From the NCBI GenBank assembly GCA_029204225.1, contig CM055106.1:38777827-38841826 (forward strand): DNA of 64,000 bases, written 5' to 3'. Below the pieces are notes generated by a model. That model saw only the letters and a program-made list of their open reading frames with translations, did not search any database and was not told the DNA's origin. This document shows positions 1 to 11,801 of this stretch, piece by piece. This DNA comes from Diphasiastrum complanatum (lineage: Eukaryota; Streptophyta; Lycopodiopsida; Lycopodiales; Lycopodiaceae). The position numbers and the translations under genes are program-made. Positions within the stretch are counted from its first letter, which is position 1. Every line of letters starts with the position of its first letter.

Positions 1-1163
1 CATTATTGAAAGCTACAATTCGTAAATGCTTCAAACAATAATTCAAACTGAATAGATCTAGCGTACCTTATTTTTGTAATGTCTATGTCAGGCTGCAAAT
101 CGTCCCAATTCATATTTCATATAAGCATAGAAAGATTTTAAAGTACTCATTGGACTCGGCTTTAGTTTTTGCAATGAGCACACCAAGATTTACAACGATA
201 CTCTTAAAGCTCTAGCCCCAAATATTGAAACGAGAATGCAAAGAAGTTATTACGTCTCATGCTTAACTAACTATTGTCTGAAGTTAATCATAGTAGTTAA
301 ATGTCGACCAAGGTCAAAAACTTGGAAAACGGCAACCAAAAGTTATCGGTTCGCACATTCTCTCTCTACGTAGCTTCTCTCTAAAGTCAAATTTCTTAAA
401 GGGCCCATTCTGAGCCCATATTTTCTAATGGCTTTGTAGAGGTATTGGGTTTTTGTGATTTGGATCAATATTGAGATAGTTTTGATCAATTTAGTGGAGG
501 TGGGTCAAATTTGTCAGAATTCTGGAAATTTATTTGTTCTTTTTCCAAGTGAGAGAGAAACACTTTAGAGCTTCAATTTTGAAGGTTTTTTTTTCTATGT
601 TGTAATATTTCTTAAGACTTTTCATTTTGCAAGCCTATTTCCTTGCAAAAAGTGAATTTTGCAATTTTTTTATGCATTGTGCATAAACTCCATTGTGCAA
701 TAAACTGCAACCTTAGTGTACCCATAACCTACAGGTCCTTCAATTCTCAAGATAGATGTTGATTCTGATTTTGACGTATGTAGATGACAGTGACTCTAAA
801 TACGAGGATCAGTCTAACTATGTTTTTTGAAGATCAGTATTATAAGCATTGCGATGGCGAATCCAATCAATGCGGACAAACATGTGTCATGAGAGCCTGT
901 TTGGAACATAACGAAAAGCATTTTAATGATTATGGATGATCAAAAGGCTTACCAGATGAGTCAACATACTTCAAGTGGTGGTGCTTATAGCGTTGATAGT
1001 GACATTGAGCAGCTAAATTCACGTCAATCAAAACGTCATCACTACAGATCCTTATATGGACCATCCTTCCCATGCCTATGGTGTAAAAATTATGGTGCAG
1101 AGGACCACATGTCTTTCACAAGTTTGATGGTAGAATTGCTCACATGGATGTGAGAATATGGTT
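1..1163 (+). repeat. Left arm of a ~1.15-kb inverted repeat (partner at 56168-57300)
   Basis: This segment reads, reversed and complemented, almost line for line as 56168-57300. The match starts at base 1, so the repeat probably extends beyond the window, and it stops abruptly after the gtt at 1161-1163. The arms are about 55 kb apart. The sequence is AT-rich with no long ORF and could be the LTR or 5' untranslated part of a retroelement, because a gag-like reading frame begins near its inner end. Class assignment is inference; the duplication itself is seen directly. Confidence 0.85.
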
Positions 1164-1452
1164 GGACAACTTTGACATGTATTTTTCAGTCACATCCAAG
1201 CAGTGACCATGACAAGATTCAATTAGTAGGAACACTACCTTGATGGATTTGCAAAAATATGGTGGCAATATTGGATGCAATGTGAAGAATATCATATACC
1301 ACTGATAAATGGCCAATCTTTGTACAAAAATTGCATTGAAAATTTTGGATGTGCAGATGGTCAAATATGGCATTCTACCCAACAAACATCTATTGTTGAG
1401 ACCTATGACAATGACTTCCACATATACTGCACAAATATGGTTATTTGGTAGA
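1111..1452 (+). pseudogene. Degenerate retrotransposon gag fragment
   Basis: Two reading frames together give a Retrotrans_gag-like stretch. The first, from about 1111, contains the motif VRIWLDNFDMYF and ends in a TGA at about 1204. After a frame change a second stretch has DGFAKIWWQYW near 1240-1280 and runs to a stop near 1450. The aromatic-rich WLDNF...FAKIWWQ pattern is typical of the capsid part of Ty3/gypsy gag. There is no zinc knuckle, protease or RT after it. At least one frameshift and several stops make it non-functional. It begins inside the inverted-repeat arm and continues beyond it, so the other copy was cut at this point. Confidence 0.45.
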
Positions 1453-1500
1453 CAAATTTATACGATGCCACTATATTTTAGGCTTGAAGCTCTGAGATAA

Positions 1501-2537
1501 GAGCTTGTTTAATATAAGGATATATATCAGGAGACTTGGATAATGTCATTATTTGACATAAGATCTCATGTTCATACTATAGAGCATGAACTTGAAACCA
1601 GGGTCAACGTGAAGCAACAAAAAATACTTAACCTCAAGGCGCACTTTGGAAATTTGTCACGTTGCTAAATATCTATAATTTGATAATGCGGTTACAAAAG
1701 TTGAAGGATCAGGACAAAGCACCTACAATTCAATTGGGAAAAACTATTAATCCAATAATGTGAAAAAATGATAGGCAATGTGATTATGGTGAATCATCAT
1801 CACTCATCCCGAGGATGAATTGGAAGTGCGAACGATTATAAAGATCATCTATTCATCAATGTCATTAGTAAATGAATTGGAAGTGAAAAGTGATGGAAGA
1901 AGAACATTTATCAACAATGGAAAAGTTCATTCAGCAAATAGGTCAGCCAACTTCATCAGCAGCTCTTGAATTCACATTGAATTCACAGAAATGGCCAATC
2001 AAACATTTATGCAACGCATACAAGATTGACAAATAAATGCAATTCCCAATTTTGAATCGAACAAGAAAATGTGAAAACAGAGATCAAAACACATTTTAGC
2101 TCATCGATGATCTTTAGCCAAATTTGGATGCACATCTAGAATAGCTAGAAGATAGAAATCACTACTTTATGCATCCTAGAACTCAGAAATACACAAAGAT
2201 TTGATCATAAACACTTAGATATGACTTAATAATGTCCCTTTCCGTACAACATCAGTACAATATCTGTACTTCACGTGTGAAAAGCTAGATCGACCATAAA
2301 ATCAAACATTCTACACATAGAAACTCAAGAAATCAAGAGAAAAACATACGAGATGGACATAGAAACACAAGAGATGAATTCTCCACAAAGAAAGAAACTT
2401 TGATGATTATTTATCCACACAGCTACAACTATTTATAGCTTCCAAACTGTCATTTGGCCACTTGCCCCCAAACTTGACCTAATTGAAAACTTCTAGATTC
2501 GTGAGGATATACACTAGATCCTAACATAATTTTAACA
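1501..2537 (+). other. AT-rich stretch ending in a probable LTR 3' end
   Basis: No convincing gene is present. The last few hundred bases look like the 3' part of a Ty1/copia-type LTR: they end in ...taaca and are followed directly by a primer-binding sequence at 2538. I could not place the LTR start, and I see no second copy of this LTR in the window. Confidence 0.3.
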
Positions 2538-2549
2538 TGGTATCAGAGC
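2538..2549 (+). promoter_or_regulatory. Retrotransposon primer-binding site (initiator Met tRNA type)
   Basis: The sequence tggtatcagagc is complementary to the 3' end of plant initiator methionine tRNA and follows an LTR-like ...aaca end. It marks where minus-strand DNA synthesis would begin in a Ty1/copia element. Downstream, to about 2890, is a leader-like stretch without a recognisable gag, so the element is a 5' fragment. Confidence 0.6.
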
Positions 2550-3012
2550 GGCAGGGTGATTTAGGTATGCACGATCCGGTGGAAAGTCATCGTCGACATC
2601 TTTCACAAGGTAAACGGCACTCAAAGTACCTCAAGAGAACGGACACCGTACGAGGTGCAAGTGGTTCGAATGGTAGGAAGTGACAAAGTTTCTTTGATTG
2701 GAGCTTCGGGGAAGATCATAACGATCGTCGTAAGGTGAATTCTTGGAAGAATTCATGGAAAATTGCTCAAAACGGAAAATTGCTTCGAAAAATGACTAAG
2801 ACAGAAAGCTGGCAAAAAAACTCCTAGCACTAGCTTGATCTCAAGTAAAGTGAAGATGTTGTAAGAACGTCATAAAGGTCCGTGTATTCCGTGTCTCTCT
2901 CTCAATGATGGTTTAAGTGAGTTTTGGGCCATGTCTTAGTGGATTCTGATCCCCACTAGCACTGATCTTACGTAAAGTGAAGATGCTGTTAATAACATGA
3001 ATGTCCCTTTTA

Positions 3013-3043
<31 letters not shown>

Positions 3044-3134
3044 TGTGTATGCGCGCGCGGTGTGCATTAACGTTGCTTCTCGAATGGTTAACACCATCGC
3101 AATGTCTCTCTCTCTCTCTCTCACACACACACAG
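3013..3134. repeat. Microsatellites: (TG)n with (GC)n, then (TC)n(AC)n
   Basis: A TG tract with a short GC run covers about 3013-3059. A TC tract passing into CA covers about 3104-3134. The short ORFs over them are low-complexity shadows. Confidence 0.9.
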
Positions 3135-6100
3135 AAGCTGGTAAGTTCCCTGTTTTGGCTCTCGTCACCCCCTGTGTGCAGTTAGGCCGCTGCTCGCTAC
3201 CTGCACGTATTGCCCCATATAGCAATCCAGAAGCCCCCTCCTCTACTCCGTCCAATCCCTGCAATCCCCTGCAGCTTTTACATTCGCGAACCACGTTATC
3301 CACAGACTCTGTCGCCCACAATCGTTTCTCTCATCAGCTGATTATGGAGATCCGCATTGGGTCTTTTGGGTTGAGGTTACTTATAGCCTGTGGACGTTCT
3401 TTAGGAATGCTAAGTTCCTCCGTGTGCCTTTTATCCTCGCAAGCATGGCTTGGAATGGGGGCCTCGCACCCCACCTGGTTCTCAAGTGCGCAAGGTGCTG
3501 ATACTGAATGGTTCTAGCAGGGAAAACAGGGAACGACTGGGAGAAGTACAACACTGATGAACGAAATGTAAACGGTTTGAGTTTGAATTCACATAAACGA
3601 CTATGAAAATGCAATTTAAGCATAAGGTCTCATAAGTATAAATTCATAGCATCTGGGAGATGGGGAAACCGATCAAATTTGCTGCATTTTGCAGAAGATT
3701 ATGTGCTTGCCCAGCAGGATATTGTGTGGTTGGCCAAAATACATCTTATAAAATCTGTTGCCCCAGAGAGAATGTTCTCTTACATTTTGAAAGGTGGTGT
3801 TATGAAGGAGGTTGAAGAATACTGCTTGGTTGACAACACATCAGATGAGCTGCTTAATGAAATTTTATGAGGATCGTTTCAATTGGCCCTTTGGCTTCTA
3901 CAAGCAAGGGGTTTTGACCAAATCTCAACCTTGGTGAGTTTTTTCATTGTATTCATGGACCATATTTTCATACTGGTTCAACAAGGTTTGGGTTCTATTT
4001 AAAGAGTGGGGTTTTAAGACAACCAAATCATGTTGTCACATTTGGGCTTAAGGACTAGAGTGATCATCCATGAAACTGTTGAGTACGGGTAGTGACTCTC
4101 TCATGTTTTGTGATGACTCAAGAAAAAAGGTTTATTACCACAAACTAAAGAGGTTCCTGGCGCTCAGAGGCTGCCAATTACACTGCAGAGTTCAACGAGC
4201 CCATATTGTGATCGATAGGAATGATATTGTCCCTGAATCTTTGAAATTGTCAATGGGGCTTAAAACCCTTTGAGATCCTGACCGAATCACCAGGGGCAAG
4301 GTTATTATAAATCACAATAAGTGATGACTTGCATTCGGAAAGGAGGGAGTATTTGGAGAAGCCTAGTATTTTGAAACTCATAAATTACATGAAGCACGTG
4401 TGTGATTTGGCTTTTACCCTGTTGTACAGATGTCAGAAACTTCTGTACACCGTGTGGTCAACCCTATACAGGCCATGGTTGAGGGTCTCTTACGAATGGG
4501 TCCCCTCTTGGTTGAACTTGATACAGACAGAGAGAGAGAATATTTTGTGTCCGATTGCCCTTTAAATGGTCGGGTTGTCTAGCCGGCTGTTAGTGGCAAT
4601 GTTTACAGTCCAGATCACGTAGGGCCAAGATAGCTGAGTGTGGTCACTGGCAATGCTCGGTAAAAGTTTCTGGGCACGTACCAGGCTCCCTCTCTAATGT
4701 TTTTCATGATGTGGTGCTAGTGCCCGAGGGTAGCTCTTTTCAAATAGGATGCCAGCAAGTATCTTGTTTTTATTTGCTTAGGCATTATCTCTATATTCTA
4801 CAGTAGCCAGCAATTCTGCTTAGGCTTCTTCGTAATCAATTTATCTTATGTTTCGTAAGTCTTATTTCAAATAGGACTGCGAACATTCTTTTCTTTAGTT
4901 TAAATATGCAGTTCAGCAGTCAACAATTTCTTGAATGATCTTCTTCCCTTCTGCAATTTACTTCAACAACAGGCTGTGGGTCACATCACAGACTTGCAAG
5001 CTGAATCGTGATGGATTGAATGGATTTTTTGTCAGTTTCTACAATGGGAGAGTTGAAGAATGGAGGCACAAAAGTGTCGAATTTCCAACTTTTAGGCAGT
5101 TCGAATCCGAATGGTGTTTGTATTTGAATTGACACCAAATGGGGAATCGACCATGAGTCGAATCCTATATTGATTTGACAATAACAATTCAATTATTGGT
5201 TGAATTCTGCTAGAATAATATTGGACCATTAGTCAAATATGCATCGACTAATGTTTGACTAACATTTGAATTTTAATTAAATGAACTAGATAAGTTTTGA
5301 GAAAATTATGATCTAGATTAGTTCAAGTTAGTGTAGGTTGCTATACACTTGGCATGATGGTAGAGAGAGCAAGGATGCACCTCATCATGTTATATGGCCA
5401 TGTGGAGCAAGAGGTGTACCAAAATGGTCCCATCGTAGTAAGAGTTGATTTGAGAGTGGTCCAATCATTGATGAGCTTTGTTTCCACCTATCTTGAATCT
5501 CGAGCCACGTTATGAGTGAGAAGAGAACTTGTATTGACACTTAGTTTTTTTATAAGAGAGTAGCTCCAACACTTCGAAAAAAATTTATGTTCTCTCTCTA
5601 CTCGAGAGCAAAGCCTTGTATTTTTTTCTCTCTATGAGCAAAAGTATTTTACTTAGTTTTCTTCATCAAGTGTTCGCATACTATGTGAATGATAGCTTTT
5701 GATTGTGGATGCATGCTTGTGTGCTCTTGCCTTGACATTGTCTAGCTAGATTGCTTGCATCAATCAAGAGATAGATTCATCTGTAATCACACACACCTTA
5801 GAAGATCATTCACATCATTGTGGAAGTCTCCACAAATGTGAAATTGTTGACATCTTGCCTATTCTACTCCTTTTTTAAGCATCTTAAAATGCAAAAAAGT
5901 TCATGTGTTTTTTTCCACATGCCTGTGCTACGCTTTCCACCCATCGCGTTCATGCATCAGGTGTATGGTTGCCACGTCGCACATCCAGAGTCGCACTCCT
6001 AGACTGGTCAATCAGATTCAAAGTGCTTGTTATGTTTCATAAAATACACGTGAAACACGAACAGTGTGGTATTTTTTTTTAAGGCCTTGCCATGTCATGT

Positions 6101-6839
6101 TGTTATAAAATTAATTGATGTATGTGATAAAGTTTTAAAATGTATACAAAATTATGTTAAATGTTTTGATTTTTTAATAGAACCATAATCTTCATAAGTT
6201 TGTATTTTATAACAAGAAATTTGACGTCAGTTTGTTTTAAGGTTTGAATAGACATTGAAACCTTAATAGATAATAATAAAGCTCAATACAAGCACTAGAA
6301 AGTAAATTTCTAATGATACAACTTATCATTTTTTCTCTTTTAGAAGATGAGTTTGAGCTTTAACTGAAATTTCTAGATTTTTCATATGTAGTTGTACTAT
6401 CCCAATTCTCATACTTCACCCAGATTTGAGCACAAATAAACCACGTCTAGTATTGGAATGCATGTCATATACCGAATTGCTTGATCTCAAAATGAAACAC
6501 GTTGCACTAGCTACTTTTCTTGATTCTTGACTATTTTTGTTCATTCGATAAGATGCTTTAGCGTGTACTTAACTTAGCTTGTCAATTTTATTACACTTTT
6601 TTGAAAACTTATTAATACTTTGGCTTTGAAGTTGTTGAAGAAGGTGACCTTTTCAAGTTCTTAGTGATTGTGGTATTTAGAAATTTCTTGTCAGTTGCCA
6701 CATAATTGTCTTCACTCAAATCTACAAACAATTTCATCATTAATCAAGATTAAAAATCACAATTTTTATTCTCAATAATCACATTTTAGTATCAATTTCT
6801 TTTGAAAATTTTGCAATAAGTAATTACAAATAGTATTTG
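3135..6839. other. No recognised gene; AT-rich, several short unassigned ORFs
   Basis: The longest open stretches are a 120-codon frame at 3155-3517 and 60-80-codon frames near 3679, 4070 and 4329. None carries a domain I recognise. The frame at 3679-3870 (ending ...DELLNEIL) has plausible protein composition and could be a gene fragment, but nothing supports a function. The stretch 5300-5830 has pyrimidine-rich, LTR-like composition without a primer site or a second copy. Confidence 0.4.
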
Positions 6840-7441
6840 AAACCAAAATACATATTAGTATTCAGAGTTTCATGATTGGTTATTCAAGTATTCATGATTA
6901 GTATTCAAGACTATCCATGAACTGTATTCAAGAGTGTTGACAATAATCACGATCATTATTCAAAATTGAAACGATCAATAATCAAAGTATTAACGATCAA
7001 TATTCAACATTCAACTGTATTCATGATTAGTATTCACAATAATCACACTCATTATTTGAAATATTCAATTGTATTTGTAGTATATTCGATCAAATTCTCA
7101 ATATTAGCAATCAATATTCAAGAGTATTCACGATCCGTTTTCACAATATTCACGATCAGTATTCACAATAATCACGATCAGTTTCCACAATATTCACGAT
7201 CAGTATTCACAATAATCACGATCAGTATTCACAATAATCACAATCAGTATTCACAATAATCACAATCAACATCTCAAAATATTCGCTCTCAATATTCGCA
7301 ATTTTCATTATCAGTATTCACAATAATCACGATCAACATCTCAAAATATTCGCTCTCAATATTCGCAATTTTCATTATCAGTATTCACAATAATCACGAT
7401 CATCATCTCAAAATATTCGTTCTCAATATTTACAATTTTAG
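6840..7441. repeat. Minisatellite with 22-bp units and 67-bp higher-order units
   Basis: From 7151 there are five consecutive 22-bp units of the form CACGATCAGTATTCACAATA+AT (7151-7260). Two nearly identical 67-bp units follow (7261-7327, 7328-7394), then a partial third to about 7441. Each 67-bp unit starts and ends like the 22-bp unit, so it looks like three diverged short units amplified together. Degenerate ATTCA/ATCA units extend upstream to about 6840. The 97-codon frame at 6966-7259 is a translation of the repeat, not a gene. Confidence 0.9.
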
Positions 7442-7849
7442 ATCATCGCCAGTCATCAATTAGGCATTCAGTGAAAAAGTTGACCAATTCTTCATCCAAT
7501 ATAGAAGACATTTTACATGTCTTGCGAAAGAAAACACAATCACAGAAGATCAACTATTACTTGTGTCAACTTATTAATTCGTTATATCTTTCACAAAAAA
7601 ATCTAATAAGTACAATTGTCTACGTTAAACAAAACAATCACCAATCATTCATCTCTCGATGTTGTATAGTTGATGAAGGAAATATCCATCTTTAGATTGG
7701 ACAAGCATAGTCGTCTTTTGCTTTTCAAGATCTAAGGAATAAGATAAATTTTCTAACAAAAACAATATTTTGTGCTTCAAATTATCACACATAATCTCAC
7801 CATTGGCACAAACAAATAATGCGCATGTGTGTGTGTGTGTGTATGTGAG

Positions 7850-8039
7850 TGTGTGTAAGCATTACACATGGGTGATGCAAATTGCTACAAAGTATGCAGT
7901 TTTGAATGTTAGATCACAGCTTTTGCTTTTTGGGCCTCATCGTGTGTGTGTAAGCATTACACATGGGTGATGCAATTTGCTACAAAGTATGCAGTTTTGA
8001 ATGTTAGATCACAACTTTTGCTTTTTGGGCCTCATCGAT
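7850..8039. repeat. 95-bp tandem duplication beside a (GT)n tract
   Basis: The segment beginning gtgtgtaagcattacacatg and ending gggcctcatcg occurs twice head to tail, offset by 95 bp, with about two differences. A GT tract precedes copy 1 and a short GT run opens copy 2, suggesting slippage or unequal exchange at the GT run. Confidence 0.9.
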
Positions 8040-9299
8040 CATGCATTGTTTGCATGCACCCTTTATAGGAATTTTTGAGTGACAACTAATGCATGTTAGT
8101 TGGGCCCTCAACAAAGGTTCCAACCTTTAAAGTTTAGACAATCACCAAAGAATATCATTTAATGTTGACTTTTTGCCAAACTCCATTGATCGACCTCAAC
8201 ACATAGTACTATTGCCTTTGCAAGGCAAGGCCAAAAATCAACATAGGTACTTTAGGTGAGGTCAAGCTCTCTGTTGTGAGGGCTTTATGCCCTTGGTTGG
8301 GCAGGTGATCTCAAAGGCATAAAGCACTCCCCTAGCAAGGCTTTACCTTATACTTAACAAGGCTTAAATCCTGTGAACTTGTAAATTAATCATCTGCTTG
8401 TGCTTGTATCTTCTGCCTCAACGGGAACATTATATGCACCTTAACCAGTCACAAGTGAAAATCTATTGAAAGAAACACGCATCAATCACATAAATGTATT
8501 CATCAAGTTCAACCACATTACAAAAAGAGTATATGTATGGAATATATACAATTTTTTTATGATGCACTCACTTACTATCAATCATAGTTTTTGTATCTTT
8601 GAGTGCACAGAACAAGCTTGGAAGAGCTGCTCCTTTCAGGATAGATGAAATTATTATGTTGCTTTCGTCCACAAGTGTGCTCTTTATTAAGTTACATGAT
8701 ACAGTCATTTTTGTATAACACTTATCACTATTTTTCTTTAAGCAACAGTAGCGAAAGTTTCTCAAATCATTTTGATTGTTGATGTTGTTGTTGCTGCTGT
8801 CGCTGTCTGCGCATTCTTGCACCCCAGGACTCCGAACTTTCGGTTGCCTTAACTGTAGATGTCTTCTTTAAAATCGCTAACTGGTCCTCTCATCATAGCT
8901 TCCAATTCAGCTACTTTTCCTGGCATAGAACGTCACATGAAGTTGGATTATGCTTCTTTAAGTAATCCAACCTCACCACATAATATTGCATTTGCAATGC
9001 AAGGCCAAGAAGTCAAAAGTAGCCATTATGCAATGGAAGGTGCCAAGCACTTTTACCAGGCAAAAGGCCCTCTACCACGCACCTTTCATAATACTATTAT
9101 AATCCAAGCTGGTTTGCTTCCCATCTAAAGAAGAAACTTTGGTCTAGGTTCAGATCCCCTTGGAAACCAAGATGCATAACTCCCTAATATATAGTTTCAT
9201 CACATTTCTCATTCCTTTCATCACATTTTTCATTCCTTCCTTTAGGTTGTGAAATAAGTATATGAAGCAACGGAAGGAAGGGAGATAAAAAGATCTGTG
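8040..9299. other. Upstream region of the DJ-1-like gene; no recognised gene
   Basis: There is no ORF with a known domain. A perfect 10-bp inverted repeat, GCTTTATGCC at 8282-8291 and GGCATAAAGC at 8316-8325, could form a hairpin. An 89-codon frame at 8859-9128 is unassigned. The last few hundred bases presumably hold the promoter of the gene starting at 9300; I see no clear TATA box to commit to. Confidence 0.35.
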
Positions 9300-10298
9300 A
9301 TGATGGCAGGAAAGAAGCTGGAGATCGCTATTCCAATCTTCCACGATCTGACAGCTCTGGACGCCATAGGCCCTTATGAGGTGTTGCAGTTGCTGCCCAA
9401 TGCCCAGATCAAGTTCGTGAGCCACAAACCAGGACTTCTGCGAGCTTGCCGGGGATCCTTATCTCTCCAAGCAACTGCTTCCTTTGAGGAAGTGCCCAAT
9501 CCTCAGGTGGTGCTGGTTCCTGGAGGCCCCGGCTCCAAGGCTCTCATGCAGGATCAGGTTCTTCTTGACTGGCTTCGAAAGGTACAACAGTTTCTGTCCT
9601 CTGAGCCCACTGTTCCGGTCTGCTTCTGCTTTACATCATAGACGTATGTGCTTTTTGACTTGCAGTTGTATGATATGTTCACACTTCTGCTTTACATTAT
9701 TTTTTTATTTAATTTGCAATTTTATGATATGTTCATATTTATGCATTGATGTGTTTGGGCTTGCAATTGTGTGACGTGTGAATGCCTCAGGTACATGATA
9801 CAACGCTGTTCACAACATCCGTTTGCACTGGATCTCATCTGTTAGCTGCAGCAGGTATTTTGAGGGGACTAGAAGCAACTACTCACTGGAACACGTATGA
9901 CGTGCTTTCTCAGTACGGAGCCAAACCCGTTGCAAAGAGGGTTGTCCGGCAGGTTTGAACTTCTGAACGTCATTCTTTCTGCCCCTCGCACCTTTGATCA
10001 TGCCCTAATTTTCTGCGATCTGCTTGTTGTAGTGGGCGCTTATGAGTTTGACTTCTGTGTTTTGACCCAATTCAAGGGCAAGATCCTCACGGCAGCAGGA
10101 GTATCTTCAGGGATCGACATGGCGCTTGAGCTGGCAGCTTTAATCGCGGACGAGACCACTGCTAAAGTTATTCAGCTGCTGATAGAGTACGATCCACAGC
10201 CTCCCTTCGACACTGGCTCTGTGAGCAAGGCAGGACCAGAATTGACTGCTCGCACCATTGAATTCGTGAAGAAAATAGTACCCATCACTGATTTGTAG
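9300..10298 (+). CDS. DJ-1/PfpI superfamily protein, isonitrile-hydratase-like, three exons
   Basis: Proposed exons are 9300-9581, 9791-9952 and 10077-10298, all joined in phase 0, giving about 221 residues. Both introns have GT and AG ends. The first ATG at 9300 is followed by a second at 9303. Exon 1 has the LDAIGPYEVL motif near the N-terminus and VVLVPGGPGS, both usual in class-I glutamine-amidotransferase-like folds of the DJ-1/PfpI family. Exon 2 has the nucleophile elbow TTSVCTGSHLLAAAG, with the cysteine at residue 106. Exon 3 has ILTAAGVSSGIDMALELAAL. Length and motif order fit single-domain isonitrile-hydratase-like proteins, which are common in bacteria and fungi; the better-known plant DJ-1 proteins are tandem two-domain. 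It is probably a cytosolic hydratase or related enzyme; the substrate cannot be read from sequence. No stop or frameshift is seen. The start of exon 3 is the least certain boundary. Confidence 0.85.
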
Positions 10299-10785
10299 GC
10301 TTCAACTCCAGCTTAATAAGTAATAAGATCCATCCTTGATATGAACGAATTAGCTGCTGATGAGTAGAGCTGATGCTCACATCCTAAGTGTATTTGTCTT
10401 TCTTTTCCATGCGATGTGGTATGAAGAGTGATCTTCTTAGATGGTATGAAGAACATCAGCTTTGTGGGTTGTTACCCAAATATTTCGAATTGCACTTAAA
10501 GTACGGTGAATCTACTATATTGAAAAATAATGCTTCATTCAAAATGATGTTGATCTGTTCAAAAGGGTAAAACTCGGCCGCTGTTGGGAGTGAGCAATTT
10601 ATTTTAAGGTCTTATTCTTGACACACTCAGAAAAAACACCAGGAATTGATATCATAAACTTGTTGGTTGAGTGATAGTTTATTTTGTTACACATGTAAGC
10701 TACTTTGCACCGGCATCGGTTAATGCACAATGTATATATTGCACTAGCATCAGTTTATGCACAATACATACACTCTAGATTCATG
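10299..10785 (+). other. 3' flank of the DJ-1-like gene
   Basis: No gene is seen. Element A inserted about 490 bp past the stop codon, so the gene's 3' untranslated region probably lies here. Confidence 0.5.
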
Positions 10786-10790
10786 GGAAG

Positions 10791-11710
10791 TGTTGTAAAG
10801 CTGACTTGGGTGCACCCAGCGTGCCCTGTAAGACTCAAAGGGGTGACACTCCCTAAGGTCCCAGAGCAAGTTCGAATGTCAAGGACTGAGCCTCCGACCT
10901 GTGGTGAGCCAGTCAAGTAGTCACAAAGTCATGAGCTAGCTCTGGAGCTCGAGTCATGGCCTAGTCAGGAAAGCAGGTTGATTCGGCCGCCGGGACGGCT
11001 CCCGGGACCCATGTCCGGGAGCCAGACTGATTCTGCCAGGCTTGCCAGGCTTAATCAGCAAAATAAAAACTAAGTCCTAAAAAGCGTGCTTTACCAGAAA
11101 GCACTATGTTTCAAACCAGAGGGGGTGCGCCGAATCACAGCAGAACTATAGGGGGAGTCCGGCAGACAGAAACTTGGGCAGCTCAACCAGCGCCAGGAAT
11201 CCAGTCGCCAGGTCTCAGCTCCCTCTACCAGCACGAGCCAGGCACAATGCCCAGCACGTGTTGGTGGCCCCGAGACCGGTCAGTCTATGTATGAATGTAA
11301 CCTCTTCCAAATCTAATAAAGTTGATCCTTGGGGATGATTACCATTTCGGTTTCGCCTCCGGGACTGGTCCAAGTGGAAGGACCCTTACTACAACCGTTT
11401 TGCGTCGTTGGCGCCTAAGGGTCCTTGTCATCGACATGGGGCTTGCCGCTATGCCAATTGGTCAGTTTGGCGACCACTATGCCTTGGGTTTCATGTGTGG
11501 CTTGTCTTTGCCTTTGGTTACCTTTTGGGGACGGATTCTGAGTTGGCTTTCGGGTTGGTTGAGATTCCAGTTTTCTTAAGTCTGAATGGTTAAGCTTGTT
11601 ACGATTCTGAGTTGGCTTTTACGTAAGTGCATGATGGATGAATGTTAGACTTAAGTGCGTGTTGGGGAAACCGCTCAAGTCCCAGCGCCCTTTGAGGCGC
11701 CGGCGCAACA
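10791..11710 (+). repeat. 5' LTR of element A
   Basis: 920 bp, bounded by TGTTG...CAACA, which also forms short inverted ends. Near the middle it carries the sequence read as the small frame at 11106-11294; the same frame occurs in every LTR copy here, so it is not an independent gene. AATAAAGTTG near 11313 could serve as a polyadenylation signal. Confidence 0.95.
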
Positions 11711-11712
11711 TG

Positions 11713-11725
11713 TGGTATCAGAGCC
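11713..11725 (+). promoter_or_regulatory. Primer-binding site of element A
   Basis: tggtatcagagcc starts two bases after the LTR end and is complementary to the 3' end of plant initiator methionine tRNA. The same arrangement is present in element B at 41210-41222. Confidence 0.9.
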
Positions 11726-11801
11726 GACTAGCCGGTCAGCTACGCAAGTCTCACAGGGATGGCCACGTTTTTGAGATTTGTCAGGACAACCGTTGCGCAA
11801 G

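Noticed and set aside
2913-3185. Short ORFs on both strands
   Set aside because: They are translations of GT, TC and AC microsatellites.
6966-7441. CRISPR-like array
   Set aside because: Units are head-to-tail without unique spacers and are imperfect, as in a eukaryotic minisatellite; no cas genes are present.
9897-10298. 133-codon ORF starting in intron 2 of the DJ-1-like gene
   Set aside because: Its N-terminal part is intronic and lacks family motifs; the three-exon model explains all conserved blocks.
11106-11579. Small ORFs repeated at 15442-15915, 37025-37498 and 41356-41825
   Set aside because: They are LTR sequence present in every LTR copy; no start context or domain supports a gene.
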